Below the pieces are notes generated by a model. It had not been told where the DNA came from and searched no databases. It saw only the letters and a program-made list of their open reading frames with translations. A program made the translations under genes and the position numbers. Shown piece after piece: positions 57,286-64,000 of a stretch of DNA of 64,000 nt. This DNA comes from Trichostrongylus colubriformis (Eukaryota > Nematoda > Chromadorea > Rhabditida > Trichostrongylidae): positions 52,500,001 to 52,564,000 of the forward strand of contig OZ022256.1 in assembly GCA_963978905.1 (NCBI GenBank), written 5' to 3'. Position 1 is the stretch's first letter. Every line of letters begins with the position of its first letter.

Positions 57286-57954
57286 TTTGGGTGTCATTTC
57301 ACGTTGACAGTGTTTGAACTTGTAATGTGCGGTAGCAAACGATCCACGCCACTCTTTTGATGTCGTGGCTTCTCGATTCTCATTGTTTTCAAAGCAGTCT
57401 GATTCCAATGCAGATGTCAAATATTTAATTCTTACGAAAAGTTTGAGCAAGGGAGCTGTTTATAAACCTTTGAAGAAAAATGAAGGCGGAATTAAGGGAA
57501 TTCAGGGAAACGAGCAAAAAGTGAATTATGAACAAAACGCTGCTGCATGAACATCAACATTTCATACAAACCTACGCATTTGGGTCTTTCGCCGTTGATC
57601 AGTGAATTCTTTTGGCATGAGCCATGCACTCTAACTCAATGGAGAATTGTACTGCTAGTGGAATGCGATTTGGTCTTTGCAATGACTTGTGTAAACCAAT
57701 GGGAGAGACAATGATTTGATCCTTTACACAGATATTATAAGAATTTATCAATCCTCAAAGGTTTAAGGATTCATTAGCCCGGCACTGAGCATTGATCAAG
57801 CAACTGGTCTCACAGCGTCTCATTAATTCATACCACAGGTTATTAGATGTATATCTCGGCCTTTGAAACAAATCATTCAGTACAAAGGATAAAAATGCCC
57901 ATCATGATAGGCGTATGGCTTCTGACGTGCATTCTCATAACCTGAAACAAAATA
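57286..57954. other. Intergenic, no gene recognised
   Basis: No repeat ends or convincing frame between member 4 and the mariner. Confidence 0.35.
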
Positions 57955-58809
57955 TTAGGTTGTCAAAAAAGTTTTCTTCGTTTTCTGAAGTTCATTTTTA
58001 CACTTTATTACAAAAAAGCAGAGGATACTATGAAGCAGGCAATCACCATCTTGTCCTACCACTCTTCGCCACCTTTCAGGCAAACTTGCTATGCCATGCA
58101 TGCAACTGTTCTGGGTTTGATTTGAAGAAGTTGCACAACACCGTTCCATGTCATCTTCATTATCGAAGGTTTTTCTTTGAATGGCACTAGAATGAGAAAG
58201 GAAAAGGTGATCATCCGATGAATGAAGATCAGGGCTATGAGGTGGATGGGGTAGCACTTTTCGTCCAAGCTCGAGAAGTTTTGAGCGAGTCGCTTTTGCT
58301 GTATGTGGGCGAGCACTATCGTGTAGAAAAAGAATCGTGTCATGGTTCGGACGTTTTTCTGTGATTTTCGCGACCAGAATATACGGCTGCTGACAGTATA
58401 AGTCCGCTGTTAGTGTTGCAAGCCAGCACCCGCAATCGTTCGTTGTCGCCTTTCGATGGGGGTCCGGACCGGTCCGCATCTTTGACGTTGTAGTTGCCTT
58501 CTCAAAAGCGTTTGACCCAAAGTTGTGCCACAAGTTCGGACACTGAACCCTCTTCGTATGCAGCGTTTATACGACGACTGGTTTCGGTTGCTGGAGGCCA
58601 TATTCGAAATCATATAGTGGAATTTACCGAAAGTGTTCCTTTGATATAGATAATTTGCCAAACAAGGTTATCCCAGAGATGGAAGACAATAATACCTATA
58701 GATGCGTGGGACCTTGTACTACATGTGTATGTACAGAAGAAATCGCTGGAAAGCAGTTTGAAGGGAAAAGCGCGTATTTGAGTAACGAAAAAATTTTTCG
58801 ACAACCTAA
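57955..58809 (-). mobile_element. Mariner element, internally deleted and frame-shifted, 855 bp
   Basis: TA-flanked; ends TTAGGTTGTCAAAAAAGTTT and AAATTTTTCGACAACCTAA. The minus strand encodes transposase pieces: SELVAQLWVKRF-like sequence near 58530, then HDSARPHTAKATRSKLLELG, VLPHPPHSPDLHSSDDHLF (the S of the usual LAPSDYHLF is kept, the Asp pair altered), KTFDNEDDMERC and ASLPERWRRVVGQDGDCL. Shorter than the usual 1.3 kb. Its 3' region is the closest match to foldback element A at 33395. Confidence 0.88.
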
Positions 58810-60550
58810 TAGTTGAAAAGAGAACATAAGCACAAGCGAAAAAAGGGTCAAAGGATTATAAGAATGCATAACCTATCATTTGAACCCACCCAAATTTGAG
58901 TTTAGCTATTTGGCAGTGTATGGTAATGGCTATACAAGGAAATGCGTGGTCGCAGTAATATCGAAGGGCAATTTTCTCAAACAAAGACCCACAAGTTTTC
59001 TCGAAGACGTGAAGGCTGAAGACTGCAGATGGCTGATTATGAGGAAACAAATGCAGAAGGCTCGAAATGAGTTTAGTACACACGTTATCTGTTCGTTTTC
59101 AACGAGTTTCATTGGTCCCTTCAGACTCGTAACGAGGTCACAGTGGGAAATATGGAGAAGAAGAAGGCTTCACAGTGGGGAAGGGAAGCAATTAATCACC
59201 GAAAGCATATGCAATAAAAACGGGTATTATGTAAGTAAGTGTAAGTCATGAACTTGGCATAAACCGTATTCCAAAAGCGTATGAAGTCAGACGATGATGT
59301 GAATGAACTTTATTTGTTTAGCTCACTCGTAAGCTCCTTTTTACAAATTTCACTTTTTTTAGATTGCCAACTTAAAGGTAGAGGCAAATAGTGAACGCTA
59401 CATATTAGCAACCAACGCTCCGAAATGGCATAGTAGTTGCAAAAGTCGCACAAACTTTTTTTGCGGGGATACAAAGCTGGCTGCCATCTTCGCAGGAATT
59501 CGAGGAATGGAATGAACATGCAGTGAATCCGAAACATGAATCCTCGGGTGAAGCGCGGTCTTCAAAACATCAGAGCGCAGGAACAGTGAAACGATTCGCA
59601 AGAATAATATCAATTTTGCAGTTAGCAAATCTGCTCCATAGGAGAAGGATCTTTACCATGCAGTGATGGAGGTCGAGAGACCGTGTATGGGTCTGAGTCA
59701 TACATCGGATGAACTAAGTATCCACCTTATATCGGGGAATCCCGTTCGTCATCCGTTCAAAGCCGCTAGTAGTTGCAAATACCCTTTTCTGAAATAGGGA
59801 GCGATATTAGTCGAAATCCATGTTCAAATATATTATCTACAGCCACAACTAAGTTGTACAATTGCCTTCAATAACATTAGCAAGTGGAATATCCATGCAT
59901 AAGGCACATCCGTTAGGCCACTTGAAAAAGATGTGTCTTGCCAGGAAAGCTTTTGTAATTGCTCTGCTCGTGGTTTTTTAGCATACATTATCTGCCTGTA
60001 CTTTTAGGTCAAATATCTGAATACGAAGCGAAATTCGTAAAAGGGTGCTCACGAGTGAGCTAAATAAATAAATAGTTCACTCACGTCGTCATCGAGCTTC
60101 ATACGTTTTTTGATAACAATTCAAAGTGACTTGCACTTACATAATACTCTTTATTATTTGCATATATTCTCCGCGACTAATCGCTCTCCCTTTTCCCCTT
60201 TGGAACCTTTGTTTTTTCCACACTTTTGGCTCTAACTGACCATGAGCCTGATTAACTTCTTAAGGAATTTTTGGCACAGATGTCATTTTTAATGAATTGG
60301 CTTCTTCTAAATATTTTCCACATGACAACCTTGTTGACATAACAGAAAGAGGTTTGCTTTCACTGTTTTTTGTGAATTTCATGTGTGCTCTAGTTAGTGC
60401 AATGGCGGGCGCGTGGCGTATGATGGCCCATCTGCAACAATAAATGTGATTCATCCATTGTACCGGAATTAATATCGGCTAAAACTTTCATCGGCCGGGA
60501 TTTATTGTTGGATTTATGAGTCACTATTTATTGATTTTCTCCTTGCAGTA
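58810..60550. other. Intergenic, no gene recognised
   Basis: Two 120-residue-scale frames (58880-59251 plus, 59310-59628 minus) have no splice or family support. The last few hundred bp are upstream flank of the 60.6-kb gene. Confidence 0.4.
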
Positions 60551-60553
60551 TAG

Positions 60554-60562
60554 ATATAAATA
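60554..60562 (+). promoter_or_regulatory. TATA box of small secreted-family member 5
   Basis: ATATAAATA about 40 nt before the ATG at 60598, equivalent to the TATA box of the 49.8-kb paralogue. Confidence 0.6.
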
Positions 60563-60597
60563 TGTGCACTCAGATTCATCCGCCAGTGCCAGTGAGA

Positions 60598-62990
60598 ATG
60601 TTTTACACTACGGTACTTTCCCTAATCTTCCTACTCACAGCTCAAGCTCGACTGCAGGCTCGTATTTTTCTTATGTATTTACTTTTTGAATATTTGAAAA
60701 AAAGAAACCAGAATTACGGACAGGTCAGATTCCATGTATAACGGTAGTTGCCGCAGGCCGTACCATAAGGTAATTCTGCTCGATATGGCTTCTTCATTAC
60801 TGCCGGCAAAAACGCTACAGTTTTACCTTCAGATGCAACTAGAAGCCCAATGCACGATAATCATCGTCGTTCGTCGCGCTCAGTAAAATGTTTGTAGATG
60901 TTGTAGACCTCAAATGTGGTAGAAAATTCGAAGCAAACCTTCGAAAAGCCTAAATTAGGGCGTTCCCGACTTTCGGCTTGGACGAGATCATGGCATAGAA
61001 GTAGACCTGTGCAATGGTTTCCCCTTGATGTGATTGCTAGAGATTCGGCGAAATTGCAATCTCTCATGATATCGTTATCTTCGCTTCATGATTTCCTCAA
61101 TCATATCTTGTCACGACGGAACCCATTTTTTTGACGGGTAATTTCCACTGCTCCATTCCATCAATTCGATGGGGGGGGGTATTGGCTATGGGACGGGGAA
61201 ATCATGCTACTTACGGGTTTTACTCAGTTCTCGGCTTTGATTCTTCATCTGTTCATTGTGAGGATACCGATACCGCCTGCTCCGTGACCCATGGAAAATC
61301 TCTATAGAATCTGAGCAGCGATTTCCTCCATTCTTTTCCTGGCACACAGTACAAGCGACGTCTCACTAGCCTTACAATCGACTGAAATCGAGCGCAATTG
61401 TAATTTCTTTTTTTTCTTTGTTCCCGTGGCTTCTCCGAATGGCTCATTCATCCACTTTCCCTCCGTCATATAATTAAGCTTGAGATGAGTGAGAAGTTGC
61501 ACTTCATCCTTCTGCGCTCTCGCAGATTGGTACGATATACAAATCGAGGAGTCCGTGTCGCCGATTAGGCTACTTGAAGACACCGGGAGGGGTATATTTG
61601 GCACATTAGAGGATTACGAAAGTAGAAGTGCTCAGCAATATAATAGTAGAGAAAGCTCAACATAAAACCGCGAAGAAATCGAGGAATAAGAACCCGAGTA
61701 TCCCCCTTCTCTCTCGTCCTGTGGGTCACTAGCCGGAGTAGAGTGGAAACAGCCTAGAGTCTGAGCCAGCTGGCCGCGATCGTTTTCTCGCCCCTCCACA
61801 GCGACTCCCCCGGCCGCATAACAGCATAACGGGATGCCGAGCGGAGTCGTCATAAGACCCCGAGCCGCTTTTTTTCAATGCGATTTCGCCACAAATGACC
61901 TCCACTGAAGTAGAGGGTTCGTTTTCCGAGAACATGTACTCCCAGATCTCAGTTTTCCCTTACCCCTACTAGTGCCTTTAAATGCACATGCATATCAAAG
62001 ACTATTAGTGACTCCGCTGCATGATAAAAACTCTGTTTCGAGCTGATCCATAGCACTCAAACTAGAACAGTAATTTTGAGGTGAAAACCACAGATAATGT
62101 TCTAAGGCCATTTTTAAAGTTTAGATCAGAGTAAAAATAATCGAAATCGATAACTGCGACATAAATTGAACTAGTCAAGCTTTGATCCATACAATGCTTT
62201 TTCGGTTTTGGTCATGATGAACATTTCTCTTAGAAATTTCCAGATTGCAGATAAAACGTCATGAAAAGGGGCTGAAACCAGATCTAGAATCACTGTGCCT
62301 ATTGTGGGTGTACAATTTTGCAACCTTCTTACTTATTCTATTCATATTTTGGTACATCACAATGGGGGGGGAGGGGGGGGGGGGTGGGGCGTCTTATAAA
62401 AAGTTGTACATCTAAGCAACTTGTGGGATCTTTCAAGGTTCAGTGAGCAGATCCGGGTGCATAGTTTTGCCTAGGGTTCAGTGTAGGAAAGGGGCGGTTC
62501 GTCACGCCCTTCTTGGCTTTGGGTAAAAATAATGCCCATAGTAGGATGCTCCTTCCAATGGTTTGACTGTTATTATATTGCTATAATGATAATTTCAAGG
62601 CAGTACGTACCTAATCATTTTTAGGGAAGACCACTCGGTTTTGATCGATCCGCAGGCGGAAACAGCTGTGATGAGCGCGACATTAAAAATGGCATGCCGA
62701 TGTTACGAGACTATGGATTAACCATCTCCGCAGGCAATGGAACCACTACGGTTACGGCAATGATTGCTGGAAAACGCTACACGCGAACGTATCCGGATAG
62801 CAAAACAATCTACACAAACACATTCGTTAGAAGACAAGAGGGACGTTTCTATGAAGTGCTCCAAATCACCGTCAACGATAAGAGCTACACGTATAAGACG
62901 GTTGATGGCAAGACGACAGTCTTCGACAGAAAAGGGAGAGTACTAAAGAATGGCGGACCATTCCATGTTACCTCCACTCGTAGAACATGA
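60598..62990 (+). CDS. Small secreted-family protein, complete two-exon gene with GC donor (member 5)
   Basis: Exon 1 (60598-60657) is a 20-residue signal peptide (MFYTTVLSLIFLLTAQARLQ). Exon 2 (62625-62990) starts in phase 0 after ATTTTTAG with GRPLGFDRSAGGNSCDERDI. The mature module reads NGTTTVTAMIAGKRYTRTYP, EVLQITVNDKSYTYKTVDGK, TTVFDRKGRVLKNGGPFHVT. Total 141 aa. The donor is GC (CTGCAG|GCTCGT) where the paralogue has GT. The next GT, 4 nt on, would throw exon 2 out of frame, so the gene depends on a GC-AG intron. The 1,967-bp intron holds a MITE and sequence shared with the paralogue's intron. Function unknown; extracellular location inferred from the signal peptide. Confidence 0.8.
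60658..61350 (+). repeat. Segmental duplication shared with 49250-49700 (intron portion)
   Basis: In opposite orientation to 49250-49700: AGAATTACGGACAGGT, GATTCTGCTC / TAATTCTGCTCGATAT, CGACGACGATT and TTCTCGGCTTTGATTC all recur in matching order in the two introns. This shows the two genes were copied with their introns. Confidence 0.6.
61351..62351 (+). other. Rest of member 5 intron, no feature recognised
   Basis: No conserved frame or clear repeat ends. Frames on the minus strand at 61632-61935 are not supported. Confidence 0.35.
62352..62565 (+). mobile_element. MITE with poly-G tract in intron of member 5
   Basis: CATCACAATGGGGGGG and a long G-rich run at the left, ACCCATAGTAGGATGCTCCTT-type sequence at the right; ends more diverged than at 3633 or 17479. 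A truncated counterpart sits at the matching place in the 48.2-kb paralogue. Confidence 0.55.
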
Positions 62991-63046
62991 GCAATGGAAG
63001 CGACATTGCGCCTTATGAAGCGTACTGATATTCCTGATAAAATCGC

Positions 63047-63052
63047 AATAAA
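63047..63052 (+). terminator. AATAAA signal of small secreted-family member 5
   Basis: AATAAA about 57 nt after the stop at 62990, in a 3' flank conserved with the 48.2-kb gene. Confidence 0.65.
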
Positions 63053-63138
63053 TATTTACGACCGTGCATCAAACCATACTGTAACTTGAAGTGGATCACC
63101 GACCGTTAGTTAATTAAACAAATGACAATAAGGATCCT

Positions 63139-63800
63139 ACTATATATAATCGGCTAAGTGTGTCTGTTGGTGTGTGTTTGACCGGAAATTCATATCTCGC
63201 GTCACAGTAAAGCTGGGACTGAGAGTTTTTGAAGTGATATAGGGGGTGGTAAGGGGACATCAGTGGTGGCGGAACGGAAGTGATAGCAACTAATAAGGGC
63301 TGATAAGGAGCCGCTAAAGGCGAATGGCGGGAAATTGATACCTCACGTCGCAGCGAAGCTGGGACTCTGAATTTTCGAAGTGATATGGGGGGTGGTAAGG
63401 GGACATCAAAGGTGACGGAACGGAAGTGATAGCAACTGTTAAGGGCTGATAAGGAGCCGCCAGAAGTGAATGGCGGGAAATCGATATCTCGCGTCGCAGC
63501 AAAGACACATTCCTGAATTTTACATACCAGTTGGGCTGGGGCACATCACTGGCGGGTTACACATGGAAGCGTGCAAAATGAGCTTGATCGATATCGATCG
63601 ATGTGGAAGTACGAGATAAATGGAGGGATTCTGCTTCCTCTTTCCGTTTTTGCGAATTCCCTGTTTCTCCCAACCGTTTCAATGATGATACTGATCGATT
63701 GATACGATCAAGCGCAATTAGCATGCTTCTATGTGTGACGCGCGCAGTAGTCTGCGCCAGCCCAACTGGTTAGTTGATAAGAGGGGGAGGATGCGAGAAG
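63139..63800. repeat. Helitron-like repeat with 146-bp tandem units
   Basis: Opens with CTACTATATATAATCGGC (63139), as at 54249. Units start at 63185, 63331 and 63477 (GAAATT... / GAAATC...), a period of exactly 146 bp; the third is truncated. Then CCAGTTGGGCTGGGGCACAT (63528), with a reverse-oriented copy at about 63771 (GCGCCAGCCCAACTGG) just before TTAG. The inverted CCAGTTGGGC pair bounds about 250 bp. Confidence 0.6.
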
Positions 63801-64000
63801 AAACTACAAAAACTATCCAATCAGTAGCAGGGGGCACACCAGCTTTTTACTGAGTATTTTATTACTGTAATTTTTGTCTTGTCTACTCAAAGTCCATCAT
63901 ATTTTCTTTAATAGCAGCACTAGTTTTCGGCGTGATTCGCTTACCATCTAACCAGGAACCATTGCTGGTATTCCGTTTCGAGAGACCTTCGACAGCGCTG

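Noticed and set aside
57085..57450. 121-residue minus-strand frame
   Set aside because: Its downstream third is antisense to the decayed small secreted-family copy. The rest has no second line of support.
1..64000. CRISPR arrays, bacterial operons, rRNA genes
   Set aside because: No spaced direct-repeat array, no ribosome-binding-site-linked gene runs and no rRNA-like blocks were seen. The DNA is eukaryotic.

Overview
The window is eukaryotic nuclear DNA. Genes are split into many short exons with small GT-AG introns, there is a spliced-leader-type acceptor 6 nt before a start codon, and the density of DNA transposons and MITEs is high. Gene content (a Mesh/K03H1.5-type adhesion protein and a C4 nuclear hormone receptor of nematode type), with GIY-YIG Penelope, CR1-like LINE, mariner and piggyBac remnants, points to a clade V (strongylid, hookworm-like) nematode. 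That placement is an inference. The species cannot be fixed from the sequence.

Layout. 1-4.4 kb: repeats and MITEs, plus one weak exon candidate. 4.43-19.48 kb (+): one complete gene of 34 exons that I could phase throughout, encoding a Mesh-type transmembrane protein of about 1,440 aa (signal peptide, NIDO, E-set, AMOP, VWD, Sushi, TM, cytoplasmic tail ending in a PDZ ligand). Its introns hold at least seven MITEs. 19.5-22.7 kb: repeats. 22.75-29.37 kb (-): a complete 10-exon nuclear hormone receptor of 515 aa. One intron carries a deleted piggyBac with intact TTAA duplications, and a broken copy of its first DNA-binding exon lies exactly 500 bp upstream. 30-35 kb: foldback elements. 35.4-63 kb: a gene-poor accessory region. 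It contains a dispersed family of small, cysteine-poor secreted proteins (35.4, 43.1, 48.2, 57.1 and 62.6 kb; two complete two-exon genes, one second exon, two decayed copies). Around them are mariner elements in several states, a Penelope remnant with a hammerhead-like motif, a LINE interrupted by an IR/DR transposon, an AT-rich decayed coding tract of unknown origin, and Ser/Pro-rich exons of an unassigned minus-strand gene.

How the genes relate. Mesh-type proteins organise apical or smooth septate junctions in gut epithelium, and the nuclear receptor is a transcription factor; nothing links them beyond proximity. The small secreted genes have a TATA box, one phase-0 intron after a 20-residue signal peptide, and an AATAAA downstream. 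Two of them (48.2 and 62.6 kb) share promoter, intron, coding and 3' flank similarity, so they come from a segmental duplication now in opposite orientation. I regard this family as the least explained item here.

All models were built by eye from splice sites, reading phase and family knowledge; no alignment or database search was run.
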